From NCBI RefSeq assembly GCF_022179185.1, contig NZ_BPQJ01000010.1, forward strand, positions 140,084 through 204,083: a DNA stretch of 64,000 nucleotides, given 5' to 3'. The position numbers were made by a program, and so were the translations under genes. The notes below the pieces were generated by a model. It was not told where the DNA came from. It made no database searches and worked only from the letters and a program-made list of their open reading frames with translations. This DNA comes from Methylobacterium frigidaeris. GTDB lineage: Bacteria; Pseudomonadota; Alphaproteobacteria; Rhizobiales; Beijerinckiaceae. Every line of letters begins with the position of its first letter. Within the stretch, counting starts at the first letter, position 1. Shown here one piece after another: positions 25,045 to 34,059 of the stretch.

Positions 25045-28000
25045 TCAAGCCCCCAGGCACCCGCCGAGCAGGGCCTGAACCTGCGCCAGGTGCGGCGGGT
25101 GGAACATCGAATAGTGGTCGCCGCCGACCTCGTGGAGCACGAAGCGGCCGCGGGTGAACCGGCGAAAGCCGGCCATCCCGGCCCGTGGATCGGCCCCGGT
25201 CGCCTCGATGCAGGTGATCGGCCCGTTCAGGACGCCCTGGAGGTCATCCCGGCGGGCGAGGCCGTGGTGGTGCTGCGCCAGCCGCTCGATGCGGGCGAGG
25301 TCGGCCTCCGGGAGCGCGTCCATGACGGCGAGCACGCGCCCCCAATAGGGCCGGGTGCGCAGGGCGGCGAAGCCGGCCGCCGGGGCGTCGGCCTCGTCGG
25401 GGCCCCGGTCCGGCCGCGGCGGCGCGCCGTCGAGGAGGATCAGCGCGACGGCGCGCCCCTCGGATTCGAGCTGCAACCCGGTCGCCAGGGCGAGCACGGC
25501 CCCGAACGACCAGCCGACGAGCGTCACCGGCCGCGCATCGAGTTGCGGCCGCAGCATCGCGGCGAAGATCCGGCCGTACTGCGTCAGGCTCCCGGCGAAG
25601 GGCGCGTCGCGGTCGAAGCCTGGCGCCTGGAGGCCGAGGCACGCGATGTCGGTACGAAGCGGCTGGAGCAGCTCGCGATAGACCGTCGCGGTGCCGAGGG
25701 CCGGGGGCAGGAAGCCCGCGACGGGAGCCCCTGCCGCCCCGCGCCGCAAGGGGATCAGGCCGTCCGACGATGGGCCTCCCGCCGACAGATGGGCCGCCAG
25801 CCCCCGGATCGTCGGATGGTCGAACAGGCTGCGCAGGGCGAGCGGCCGGCCGGTGGCGGCCTGCACCTTGGCGGCGATCAGGATCGCCTTCAGGCTGTGG
25901 CCGCCGAGGGCGAAGAAGTCATCGTCGAGGCCGATCCCCTCGAGGAACAGCACCTCCTTCCAGATCTCGCGCAGGCGCCGCTCGGTCTCGGTGGCGGGCT
26001 CGTCACCGATCGGCGCGGCGATCGCGGGCCGGTGATGGCGCTGGAGCGCCGCGCGGTCGAGCTTGCCGTTGGGCGTGAGCGGAAAGCGCGAGACGGGGAA
26101 GAACCGGGCCGGCAGCATCGCGGGCGGGAGGAGCCGGGCCAGCGCGGCGCGCAAGGCGGCGGGGGCCAAGGTGACGTGGGTCGGGGCGGCGCCCTCGGCC
26201 GGGACGAGGTAGGCGACGAGCTCCGTTCCGCCGCCCCGGGTCTCGGCGAGGATGGCGGCGTCGCTCACCCCGTCGAGGGTGCGCAGGGCGGCCTCGACCT
26301 CCTTCAGCGACACCCGGTGGCCGCGCACCTTGACCTGGTCGTCGGTGCGGCCGAGGAATTCGAGGCTGCCGTCCGCGAGCCAGCGGACCCGGTCGCCGGT
26401 GCGGTAGACCCGCAAGTTACCATCCAAGCCCCCCGCGCCCGGAAGCACCGTGAAGCGGGCGGCGTCCGTCGGCGCGGCGTTCACGTAGCCCTGCGCCACC
26501 CCCTCGCCGCCGACCAGCAATTCGCCGACGAGCCCGGCGGGCACCGGCCGCAAGGTGGGATCCGTCACGAAGACCCGGGCGCCGGCGATCGGCCGGCCGA
26601 TCCGCTGCGGTCCCGCGCCAACCTGCGCCAGGTCGTCGAGCGGGCCGGCGGCGCAGCCGATGGTGGTCTCGGTCGGGCCGTAATGGTTGAAGAGCCGTAA
26701 ATGCGGGCACAGGGCCCGCACCCGCTGGAGCAGGCCGAAATTCTGCGGCTCGCCGCCGAGCAGCAGGAGCCGCAGCGGAACTGCGCCGAGCCGCGCCTCG
26801 CCCTCCGGCCCCGCGAGGAGCAGGCCGAGATAGGACGGCGTCGCCTTGAGGACCGTGATCCCGTGCGCCGCCAGGCGATCGAGGACGAGGCCGGGGTCGC
26901 GCCGCTCGTCCTCGCCGAGGAGCGAGACGCAGCCCCCGCCGAGGAGGGCGCCGAACAGGCCGGTATAGCCGAGGTCGAAAGCCGGCGAGGTGACCAGCAT
27001 CGTCCGTAGGCCCTCGCCGGCCTCCGGCAGGGTGTTGAACCAGCGCGCGTAGTTGGCGAGCGCCCGCTGCCCGACCCGCACCCCCTTGGGCAGGCCGGTC
27101 GTTCCGGAGGTGTAGATGATGTAGGCGGTCGGATCGGTGCCGGCGCCGGGCAGCGTCCCGGGGGCCGGGTCGGCGTCGCGCTCCGCCTGCGCCAGGGGAA
27201 CGACCGGGACGGCGAGGTCGGGGAGGTTGCCCGGATCGCGGTTCGTCAGCACGACGCGGGCGCCGCTGTCACGCAGGATGTGGGCGATGCGGGCGACGGG
27301 ATGGTCGGGCTCGACTGGCACGAAGGGACAGCCGAGGAGGAGGCAGGCCATCATCGCGACGACCATCCGGTCGTCGGCCTCGGCCAGCAGCATCACCGGC
27401 TCGCTCGGGCCGATGCCGGCCGCGCGGTGGAGCCAGCCCGCCAGCCGGACGGCCCGGTCGGCGAGCGCCGCGTAGTCGACGATCCGCTCGGCCACCCGCA
27501 GGGCGGGGGCATCGGCGCGGGACCGGGCCAGGGCGGGCCAGGTGGCGGCGACCGGCTCGGCCGGCGCCGCGGGGGCGCCGCGCCCCCAGGCGAGGACCCG
27601 CGCCGCCTCCTCGGCGTCGAGCAGCGTGAGGGCGTCGAGGGCGGTGTCGGGCGCGTCGGCGGCCTGGGCGGCGAGGGTGAGGAACCAGCGGCCGAGCCGC
27701 GCCACCGCCTCGGGATCGACCCGGACCGCGTTGAAGCCGAAGACCATCCGCGTCTCGGCGCCCGGTAGGGCCATCACGCCGAAATCGTAGCTGTTGGTCT
27801 GGAACGGCTGCACGTCGTGGATCGTGACGCCCGGCGCCAGAACCTGGGCCTCGCCCTTGAAGCCCTCGTCGAGGGGATAGTTCTCGTAGACGAAGGAGTG
27901 GCCGATCAGCCCGGAGCGGGGCGTACTGACTCCCTGGATCTCGGCGAGCGGGCAATGCACCCGGGCGAGCCGCTCGACGCTCTCGCGCTGGGCTGAGCGC

Positions 28001-28965
28001 AGCAGGTCGGCGAGGCTCTCCTCTCCGGAGAAGCGGACCCGCACCGGCAGCATGCCGATGCACGGCCCGAGGATCGCCTCGCTCCCCGGCAGGTCCGGCA
28101 TCCGCGTCGAGGCGACGGCGCCGAACACGGCGTCGCGCCGGCCCTCGACCTTGGCGAGCAGCACGCCCCAGAGGGTCTGGAGCATCGTGCTCGCGGTGAT
28201 CCCGAGGGCGCTCGCCCGGGCGGCGAGGCGTCCCGTGAGGTCGGGGCCGAGGCCGATCTCCAGGGTGCGGGGATCCCGCCCGCCCTCGCCCTCGCCGGCA
28301 CGGCGGCCGGGCAGGTCGAGGGGCGTGTCGTAGCCCTCCAGGTAGCGGCGCCAATAGGCCAGCGCCTCGGGCGTGCGCCGCCCGTCCGCGGCCTTGACGA
28401 AGCGGCCGAACGGGACCGGCGGCGGCAGGCGCGGCGCGTCCCCCGCGGCGAGGGCCCGGTAGGCCCGGCCGAGATCGTCCTGCAGCAGGCCGATGCACCA
28501 GCCGTCCATCAGCAGGTGGTGGAACCCGAGCACGACCCGCGTCTCGCCCTCGGCGACCCGGATCAGGCCGAGCCGGAGCAGCATGTCGCGGCGGATATCG
28601 AATGGGCGCCGGCTCTGCGCCTCGGCGTAGCGCGCGGCAGCGCGGCGGGCCGCCGCCGGCCCGTCCGCGCGGGCGTCGATCACGTCGGGCGCGAGGCGGC
28701 GCTGCTTGAGGACGATCTGCAGCGGCCGCTCGGCGCCGGTCGGCCGGAACACCGTGCGCAGGATGTCGTGCCGGTCGACGAGGTGCTGCCAGGCCTCCGC
28801 GAAGGCCGCGAGGTCGAGGGGCCCCCACACCGTGAAGGCCAGCTGCTGGATGTAGGCGCGCGGGCCCTCCCCGCCGGCCTCCCGCTCCAACGCGTCGTGG
28901 AACACCAGGCCTTCCTGGAACGGCGTCAGGGGATAGATGTCCTTGACGGTCTCGCGCGCAATCAT
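25045..28965 (-). CDS. NRPS termination module: C-A(Asp)-T-TE
   Basis: I prefer ATG 28965 (IARETVKDIYPLTPFQEG) over a TTG at 29004; the product is 1306 residues. Domains: C (10-440) with active-site HHLLMDGW near 152; A (455-945) with YIIYTSGTTGLPKG, FNHYGPTETT, YRTGDRVRW and NGKLDRA; T with Ser1024 in GGHSLKA; TE (1060-1300) with Ser1153 in GWSFGA and a GDHYSMF His region. Aligning the A domain by eye to GrsA gives the code D-L-T-K-L-G-H-I-G-K, one conservative change from the known Asp code (DLTKVGHIGK). The C domain opens in the style of those that accept a D-residue donor, which fits the E domain ending the other NRPS. The TE should release, probably cyclise, the product. It is encoded 10 kb away from the main operon. 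Confidence 0.92.
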   Translation of the reverse strand: MIARETVKDIYPLTPFQEGLVFHDALEREAGGEGPRAYIQQLAFTVWGPLDLAAFAEAWQHLVDRHDILRTVFRPTGAERPLQIVLKQRRLAPDVIDARADGPAAARRAAARYAEAQSRRPFDIRRDMLLRLGLIRVAEGETRVVLGFHHLLMDGWCIGLLQDDLGRAYRALAAGDAPRLPPPVPFGRFVKAADGRRTPEALAYWRRYLEGYDTPLDLPGRRAGEGEGGRDPRTLEIGLGPDLTGRLAARASALGITASTMLQTLWGVLLAKVEGRRDAVFGAVASTRMPDLPGSEAILGPCIGMLPVRVRFSGEESLADLLRSAQRESVERLARVHCPLAEIQGVSTPRSGLIGHSFVYENYPLDEGFKGEAQVLAPGVTIHDVQPFQTNSYDFGVMALPGAETRMVFGFNAVRVDPEAVARLGRWFLTLAAQAADAPDTALDALTLLDAEEAARVLAWGRGAPAAPAEPVAATWPALARSRADAPALRVAERIVDYAALADRAVRLAGWLHRAAGIGPSEPVMLLAEADDRMVVAMMACLLLGCPFVPVEPDHPVARIAHILRDSGARVVLTNRDPGNLPDLAVPVVPLAQAERDADPAPGTLPGAGTDPTAYIIYTSGTTGLPKGVRVGQRALANYARWFNTLPEAGEGLRTMLVTSPAFDLGYTGLFGALLGGGCVSLLGEDERRDPGLVLDRLAAHGITVLKATPSYLGLLLAGPEGEARLGAVPLRLLLLGGEPQNFGLLQRVRALCPHLRLFNHYGPTETTIGCAAGPLDDLAQVGAGPQRIGRPIAGARVFVTDPTLRPVPAGLVGELLVGGEGVAQGYVNAAPTDAARFTVLPGAGGLDGNLRVYRTGDRVRWLADGSLEFLGRTDDQVKVRGHRVSLKEVEAALRTLDGVSDAAILAETRGGGTELVAYLVPAEGAAPTHVTLAPAALRAALARLLPPAMLPARFFPVSRFPLTPNGKLDRAALQRHHRPAIAAPIGDEPATETERRLREIWKEVLFLEGIGLDDDFFALGGHSLKAILIAAKVQAATGRPLALRSLFDHPTIRGLAAHLSAGGPSSDGLIPLRRGAAGAPVAGFLPPALGTATVYRELLQPLRTDIACLGLQAPGFDRDAPFAGSLTQYGRIFAAMLRPQLDARPVTLVGWSFGAVLALATGLQLESEGRAVALILLDGAPPRPDRGPDEADAPAAGFAALRTRPYWGRVLAVMDALPEADLARIERLAQHHHGLARRDDLQGVLNGPITCIEATGADPRAGMAGFRRFTRGRFVLHEVGGDHYSMFHPPHLAQVQALLGGCLGA

Positions 28966-29040
28966 CGTCTGGGTTCGCTCGCTGGAGCGCCCTGCTCGCC
29001 GCAAGGCCGAGAGGACGCGTGAGGGGGGAGAGCCGGCGCC

Positions 29041-30363
29041 TTAGAACTTCATGGTCACGCCCAGGCCGAGATTATGCTCGCGGAAGTTCTGGCTGCCGTC
29101 GGTCGTCTTCTGGCGCTGGAACTTGTAGCCGAACTCCAGAGCGGTCCGCTCCGAGACGAGGTACTGGCCGCCGAGGACGACGGCCCAGCCGCGGTAGGTG
29201 ATCGGGAGCTGGATCGCGGCCTGGATGAGCCGCTCGAGCCGGACCTCGAGCGAGAGCGCCGGATCGACCTGGTAGGTCACGGCGGTGCCGTAACTGGTGA
29301 CGGTGATGGCCGGGATCCCCGGCGAGACGAGCTCGGAGGCAGCCCGGCTCCAGTAGCCCCGCCAGGCCCAGTCCTGCGACATCTGCCAGGTCGTCGTGGC
29401 CTGCCCGACGAGCCGGCCGACGGTGTTGAAGCGGGGATCGGCGAAGCGCTGGGTGAGGTAGCCGACCTGCCCGGTGGTCCGGAGGCCGTCGAGGACCGGC
29501 AGGTCGAGGCCGAGGGCCACCATCGCGCCGCGCGAGTCGCGGTCGTAGCCGTCCGCGAGCTGGTAGGCGATGCGGTTGCCCGCGACCAGCAGGTACGCTG
29601 TCGCATCGTCGAAGAAACGCAAACCGACCTTGCCGATCTGGTTGAACTCGGTGCGCTGGTACCGGTTGGCGAAGGCGGGGGCCGCGGCCTCCCCGGTCCC
29701 CTCGACCCCCTGCCCCCAGGCCTGGACCTGGCCGACGAACTCGGCGAAGTAGGGCCCGGATTCGTAGGACAGGGCGGTGCGGGAGGTCTGCGTCGTCACG
29801 AAGGTCTGCACGTTCCCGGCGCCGAGCGTGCCGAGGGCCGAGAGGGCGTAGGCCTGGCGCTTGACCTGGAAGCTGGTGGTCAGCGTCCAGGGCTCGGCGA
29901 GCCGCGCCCGCAGCGACGGGCCGAACAGGTAGCCGTCCTGCCGCAGGGCGTCGGTGAGCAGGTAGCGCCCGAAGCGGCCGCTCGCGACGAGCGAGGCGCC
30001 GACATCGCCCTGGTCCAGCGCGACGGTGACGGCCGGCGCCACCACCGCCTTCAGGTCGGCGATGCCGGTCGCGTTCTGGAACAGGTTGCTGCTGGAGATG
30101 CCGCTGAGCGAGAGCTGCGGGGCGACGACGAGCGCCCCGTCATAGAAGCGCAGGCCCGTGGCCGGCGTGGGCTTGGGCACGTCGAGCGGTCTGGCCAGGG
30201 CGGCCTTCGCGGTCTCCGGATCGACGGTCTGGCTCGGCGCCGTCAGGCTCTGCGCCCGGGCGGTCCCGTCGCAGGCCAGCACCCCGCCGAGGAGGCAGCC
30301 GCGCACCGCCCAGCCGCGGCGGCCGCGGGACCGGCGGTGCGTCTCAGCGGTTCGGCGTCCCAC
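29041..30363 (-). CDS. Outer-membrane beta-barrel protein
   Basis: A 440-residue protein with GTG start 30363, inside the end of the SPFH gene (20-base overlap). It has a basic N-terminus, a hydrophobic stretch and a signal peptidase site near ARAQS (about residue 38); a weaker lipoprotein reading at VLAC exists. The mature part is an alternation of short amphipathic strands ending LGLGVTMKF, with a terminal Phe as required for outer-membrane insertion by BAM. It resembles the BBP2/DUF2320 group of beta-barrels often encoded with exopolysaccharide genes. Thirty-six bases separate it from the terminal NRPS gene on the same strand, so it may be cotranscribed and act in the same pathway; that is inference. 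Confidence 0.8.
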   Translation of the reverse strand: MGRRTAETHRRSRGRRGWAVRGCLLGGVLACDGTARAQSLTAPSQTVDPETAKAALARPLDVPKPTPATGLRFYDGALVVAPQLSLSGISSSNLFQNATGIADLKAVVAPAVTVALDQGDVGASLVASGRFGRYLLTDALRQDGYLFGPSLRARLAEPWTLTTSFQVKRQAYALSALGTLGAGNVQTFVTTQTSRTALSYESGPYFAEFVGQVQAWGQGVEGTGEAAAPAFANRYQRTEFNQIGKVGLRFFDDATAYLLVAGNRIAYQLADGYDRDSRGAMVALGLDLPVLDGLRTTGQVGYLTQRFADPRFNTVGRLVGQATTTWQMSQDWAWRGYWSRAASELVSPGIPAITVTSYGTAVTYQVDPALSLEVRLERLIQAAIQLPITYRGWAVVLGGQYLVSERTALEFGYKFQRQKTTDGSQNFREHNLGLGVTMKF

Positions 30364-31834
30364 CCTTCACCTCACCTTTGGCCTCGCTGTTGCCCGGCCC
30401 GCCGAACCAGCCCGTGTAGCTCAAGAGGTCCCGCATCCGGGTCCAGAACGTGCCGCCGCCACCGGTGCCCGCCGGCGAGGACAGGAGCGGGATCCCGCCG
30501 GCGGGCACCGGGGCCGGGACCGCCTGCGGGGCGCTCTGCCGGAGCGCGGGCGCATCCGGATCCGTGGACGGGATCGTCCGCAGGCCGAGGGTGAGGTCGT
30601 GGGACCAGGCGCCGGTCGGCGCCGGCAGCGGCGCCCCGAGGCTGTAGGGGCTGGGCTGCTGGTTCTTCAGTTCGGGCCGCGAGACGTCGACGCTGCCCTC
30701 GTAGGCATTCGCCCCTTCGAGCGGCGGGGCGTCGCCGGCGGCAGGCGTCGGCCCGGAGGAAACCGGCCCCTGCGGGATGCGCGCCTGCGGGCCGGGCGCG
30801 GAGGGGCCTTGAGGCGTCGCCGCGTCGCCGGTGTTCAGGATCAGCGGCAAGCCTCCGTTCCCGCCGATCACGACGGTCTTGGCGTTCGGCGAGGTCGCCA
30901 GCATCACGGTGGCCTCGATGCCGCGCCACTTCAGGTAGGCCTCCGAGATCCCCGCTTGCACGATCTCCTGGAACTGCTTGATGCCATTGGCCTCGATGAC
31001 CTTCCGCTCGCTCTCGTACTGCTCGCGCTCGACCCGGAACCGCATCTCCTTGACGAGCTGCTCCTGCTCGATCTTCGACTGGATCGCCCCGGTGATGCGC
31101 GGCGGCAGGATGATGTCCCGGACCAGGATGTCGGTCATCTCGATCAGGCGGTCGCGAATCTCCGCCTCCGCGTCGGGCCGCCCCTGCCTGCTCTCCCGGT
31201 CGAGTTCGCGCTCGTTGCGCGCGTAGATGAAATTGGGCCGACCCGGATCGACAACGCCCGTGTAGACTTCGCGGGCCATCACCTCCCGGCCGGCATTGTA
31301 GAAGTCGGTGGTCTGGAACTTGCCGAACTCCCGCCGAGTCGAGGCGTTGACCTCCGGGATCAGCAGCAGCTTCAGGTAATCAGGGCCGACCAGCTTGTGC
31401 AGGTAGCCCAGGTTGTCCCGGTCGACGAACCACCGGAAGGTCAGCGCGATAGTGACGTTGAGGCCGTCACGGGTGAGCGCGACGATGTCGAGGCTGTGGG
31501 ATTGCAGGCGGGTGTCGTAGAGGTAGACCCTGTCCCAGGGCCAGATCAGCGCGATGCCCTCGGGCAGCACCTTCCTGGTGTCGGTCCCGCCGGAGAACCG
31601 GTGCCAGATCACGCCGGCGGAGCCGGCCGGAACCGTCACGACGACGTAGGGCGCCAGGAAGACGGCGCAGATCAGGACGACGAGCAGGCCGAGCAACGCG
31701 TCCCGCCGGCGCGGCAGCCGGAACCGCCGGCGGGGCCGCGGCTCCGCCTCCACCCTCTCGATACTCACCAGATCACGCCCTTCTCGCTCCCGCACGGGCT
31801 TCTCGAGTCCCGCGCTCCACCCCGATACTCGCAC
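30344..31834 (-). CDS. SPFH/band-7 (prohibitin-like) membrane protein
   Basis: A 496-residue protein; the frame opens with GTG 31834 four bases after the upstream small gene, while GTG 31768 (VSIERVEAE) is an alternative with AAGG ten bases before it. A basic cytoplasmic tail precedes one membrane helix (ALLGLLVVLICAVFLAPYVV), and the SPFH domain follows (VPAGSAGVIWHRFSGGTDT, then LTRDGLNVTIALTFRW). A coiled-coil region rich in Glu/Gln/Lys (IEQEQLVKEMRFRVEREQYE) comes next, and finally a Pro/Gly/Ala-rich disordered tail of about 150 residues, long for the family. Such proteins form ring scaffolds in the inner membrane and modulate proteases or transporters. No NfeD partner is present. Confidence 0.85.
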   Translation of the reverse strand: MRVSGWSAGLEKPVREREGRDLVSIERVEAEPRPRRRFRLPRRRDALLGLLVVLICAVFLAPYVVVTVPAGSAGVIWHRFSGGTDTRKVLPEGIALIWPWDRVYLYDTRLQSHSLDIVALTRDGLNVTIALTFRWFVDRDNLGYLHKLVGPDYLKLLLIPEVNASTRREFGKFQTTDFYNAGREVMAREVYTGVVDPGRPNFIYARNERELDRESRQGRPDAEAEIRDRLIEMTDILVRDIILPPRITGAIQSKIEQEQLVKEMRFRVEREQYESERKVIEANGIKQFQEIVQAGISEAYLKWRGIEATVMLATSPNAKTVVIGGNGGLPLILNTGDAATPQGPSAPGPQARIPQGPVSSGPTPAAGDAPPLEGANAYEGSVDVSRPELKNQQPSPYSLGAPLPAPTGAWSHDLTLGLRTIPSTDPDAPALRQSAPQAVPAPVPAGGIPLLSSPAGTGGGGTFWTRMRDLLSYTGWFGGPGNSEAKGEVKGGTPNR

Positions 31835-31837
31835 CGG

Positions 31838-32017
31838 TCAGCGCTTCATCCGCCTTCGCTCCTCCCCGTCGTTCGAGCTCACGATGACCAGCACCAGGAG
31901 CCCGACCAGGGGCGTCAGGGCGAGGGACAGGATGAAGTACAGGAGGAAGCCGCCGCGGTAGCCGATGCCGAAACACGCGACCAGGATGCAGAGGACGAGA
32001 TAGACGACGGCCGACAT
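31838..32017 (-). CDS. Small two-helix membrane protein
   Basis: A 59-residue gene from ATG 32017 to TGA 31838. The product begins MSAVVYLVLCILVACFGIGY, has a short basic loop (RGG), a second helix (FLLYFILSLALTPLVGLLVL) and a charged tail ending GEERRRMKR. Both helices would span the inner membrane with an N-out or hairpin topology. Its stop is 3 bases before the GTG of the SPFH gene and GGAGGAGCG near its end could serve that gene. Small proteins of this kind are known near SPFH genes, but I know no function. Confidence 0.75.
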   Translation of the reverse strand: MSAVVYLVLCILVACFGIGYRGGFLLYFILSLALTPLVGLLVLVIVSSNDGEERRRMKR

Positions 32018-32182
32018 CGATGAGCCTCGCGCCGCGGGTCGGGACCGGCCGGAGGGCGCGGCCCGCCCCGGCCTCGAACCCGGGTAGAGCGGCGCTCGGC
32101 CGCTCCACCCGGGGTTTCGCCGTCATGGAGTCCAGCCCGCACCTCGCCGCGCCGGAGACGCGCAGCGTCCGGTGCACGGGTA

Positions 32183-32761
32183 TCAGGACGCGCCGACCGA
32201 GGACGGCGTCCGCGTCCGGATCGGGCTGTCGGCCTTGGCGGGCTCGGACGGCGCGGCCGCGCCGGCATTCGCCTTGTTCTGGGCCCGCTCGAACTCGGTC
32301 TTGAAGTAGGTCTTCATCGTCTCCGGCTCGAAATCGAGCAGTGTGCCGCCGGCCTCGAAATGCTGGACGAAGACCCGGGCCAGGGCGATCGTCGCCGCGG
32401 CGGACAGGGCCGGCATCACGGCGGCGCCGGCCAGGGTGCCGACAAGCGGGATCGACTTGGCCAGGCTGCCGATGCCGCCGCCGGCGACGACGGCCGGCAG
32501 GCCGCCGCCCAGGAGGGCGCCGACCAGGGCCCGCACCCGCTCCTGCGAGAACGGGAGGTCGTAGAGCTTGGCGAGCTCGCCGACCATCTTGTACTGCGCC
32601 GTCGCGACGGCCGCCACGTCGATCACCGGCAGCGGGATCAGGCCGAGGCCGGCCGACCACAGCGTGTATTTGCGGATGATCTGATCGACCTGCTCGCGGC
32701 GGCTCGTCGGCACCGCCGCGTCGACCGTCTTCGCCAGTTCGCTCGTCGTCTCTGATGCCAT
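32183..32761 (-). CDS. DUF697/YcjF-like membrane-associated protein
   Basis: I chose ATG 32761 with GAGGG before it; the frame further upstream to 32971 shows no conserved sequence. The 192-residue product has the DUF697 core: REQVDQIIRKYTLWSAGLGL, PLPVIDVAAVATAQYKMVGE and LYDLPFSQERVRALVGALLG, followed by a Gly/Ala-rich hydrophobic hairpin (about residues 90-150) and a hydrophilic tail. The family occurs as the membrane domain of some GTPase-linked proteins and alone; a transport or stress role is unproven. It is the first of four leftward genes (with the two-helix, SPFH and beta-barrel proteins); 165 bases without an evident gene separate it from the next. Confidence 0.85.
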   Translation of the reverse strand: MASETTSELAKTVDAAVPTSRREQVDQIIRKYTLWSAGLGLIPLPVIDVAAVATAQYKMVGELAKLYDLPFSQERVRALVGALLGGGLPAVVAGGGIGSLAKSIPLVGTLAGAAVMPALSAAATIALARVFVQHFEAGGTLLDFEPETMKTYFKTEFERAQNKANAGAAAPSEPAKADSPIRTRTPSSVGAS

Positions 32762-33082
32762 GTCGCCCTCTCTCCGAAGCTGCGTCCCGAGCCCCGCCCG
32801 ACCGTGCTGCGATCGGACAGGGCTCCGGGTCCTTGGTCGTGGCCTTCCGGTCGCGCCGCACATCCCTGCGACGAGCCGGCATCCATGTCGTCGGACAATG
32901 CCCTGAGCCTGCAAAGCGCCGGGCGGCTCGCGGCATGCCCGCCGCCGTACTTCGCCGTGCCGTGATCGCACGGCTTCGCGCCGAAGTCTACTTTGTTCTT
33001 GAGTTCAATGCAGATTTTTCATCTTGAAACCAAGACATGCACACGCATCAACACTCTGATTGTGCTCATAATTCCTCATTCT

Positions 33083-33134
33083 CAACGATTTCCTTAGAAA
33101 ATCGTTGCTGATATTACCTCAAAGATCCTATAAG
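33083..33134 (+). promoter_or_regulatory. Inverted repeat and promoter upstream of the type II thioesterase
   Basis: The 444-base gap 32,762-33,205 is AT-rich between about 32,985 and 33,150. It holds an exact 9-bp inverted repeat CAACGATTT (33083-33091) and AAATCGTTG (33099-33107). TTGCTG (33105-33110), 18 bases, TATAAG (33129-33134) is a plausible promoter for the thioesterase gene, with the right arm of the repeat overlapping the -35. This is a typical place for a repressor or activator site. Confidence 0.5.
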
Positions 33135-33205
33135 ATCCGAACATTTCCGGCGTCATTCGATCGGACCCGCGGCGCTCAACGCCGCCTCATCCTCGCGAGG
33201 CTTAC

Positions 33206-34012
33206 ATGAACACTGTCCCCGTCCGTGGATCGTCGCCGGCGCCGGCCGGCACCCGCCGATGGCTGCCGCACGCGAGTGACGCGACCTCTTGCGATCTGCG
33301 GTTGATCTGCCTGCCCTATGCGGGCGGAGGCGCCTCCGTCTTCGCGCCTTTGCGCCGGCACGCCCCGGACTGGCTCGACGTGCTGCCGGTGCAGCTGCCC
33401 GGCCGCGAGAACCGGATCGCCGAGCCCGCCATCGGGTCGATGCCGCCCCTCGTCGCCGTGCTCGCCGAGGCGCTGGCGCCAGTGCTGGACCGGCCCTACG
33501 CCCTCCTCGGCTACTCGGTCGGCGCCCGGGTCGCGTTCTGCCTGACCCAGGTGCTGGCGCGCAGGGGCCTGAGGCTGCCGCAGATCGTGATGGTCGCAGC
33601 CCATCGCGCCCCGGACCTGCCCGGCCGCGGCCCGGCGCTCCACACCCTGCCCTCCGAGGCGTTCTGGAGCCGGCTCGCCGACTACCAGGGCACGCCGGCG
33701 GCCATCCTCGACAACCCGGAATTCCGCGCCCTGTTCGAGGCGCCCCTGCGGGCGGATTTCGCTCTGGCCGAGACGCCGCTCGAGGCGGGCAACCAGCGGC
33801 TGCCCTGCCCGGTCACCGCCTTCGCGGGCCGCCGGGACGCCCTCGTGTCGCCGACGGAGGTCGCCGGCTGGGCCCGCGCGACCTCCGCCGCCTTCGACTG
33901 CGTCGAGATCGAGGGCGGCCACTTCTTCCTGCGCGACGCGGCGGAGCCGTTCCGCCAAGCGGTCTACGACCGCCTCGCACCGCTCGCCCGCAGGGCCCGG
34001 CACGCCGCCTGA
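33206..34012 (+). CDS. Type II thioesterase
   Basis: A 268-residue alpha/beta hydrolase starting at ATG 33206. LICLPYAGGGASVFAPL at residue 33 and WLDVLPVQLPGRENR are standard openings of the NRPS/PKS editing thioesterases (GrsT/SrfAD type). The nucleophile is Ser104 in LLGYSVGARV (usually G-H-S-x-G, here G-Y-S), with Asp in FAGRRDALVSP and His239 in EGGHFFLRDA completing the triad. These enzymes clear misprimed acyl groups from carrier-protein arms. It is encoded on the opposite strand to the synthetase genes with its own promoter, but its position inside the locus assigns it to that pathway with good confidence. Confidence 0.92.
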   Translation: MNTVPVRGSSPAPAGTRRWLPHASDATSCDLRLICLPYAGGGASVFAPLRRHAPDWLDVLPVQLPGRENRIAEPAIGSMPPLVAVLAEALAPVLDRPYALLGYSVGARVAFCLTQVLARRGLRLPQIVMVAAHRAPDLPGRGPALHTLPSEAFWSRLADYQGTPAAILDNPEFRALFEAPLRADFALAETPLEAGNQRLPCPVTAFAGRRDALVSPTEVAGWARATSAAFDCVEIEGGHFFLRDAAEPFRQAVYDRLAPLARRARHAA

Positions 34013-34059
34013 TCGGGCCGCCCGCAGGTTTGCCCGGGCGCGCCGCCCCGGGACGGCGC

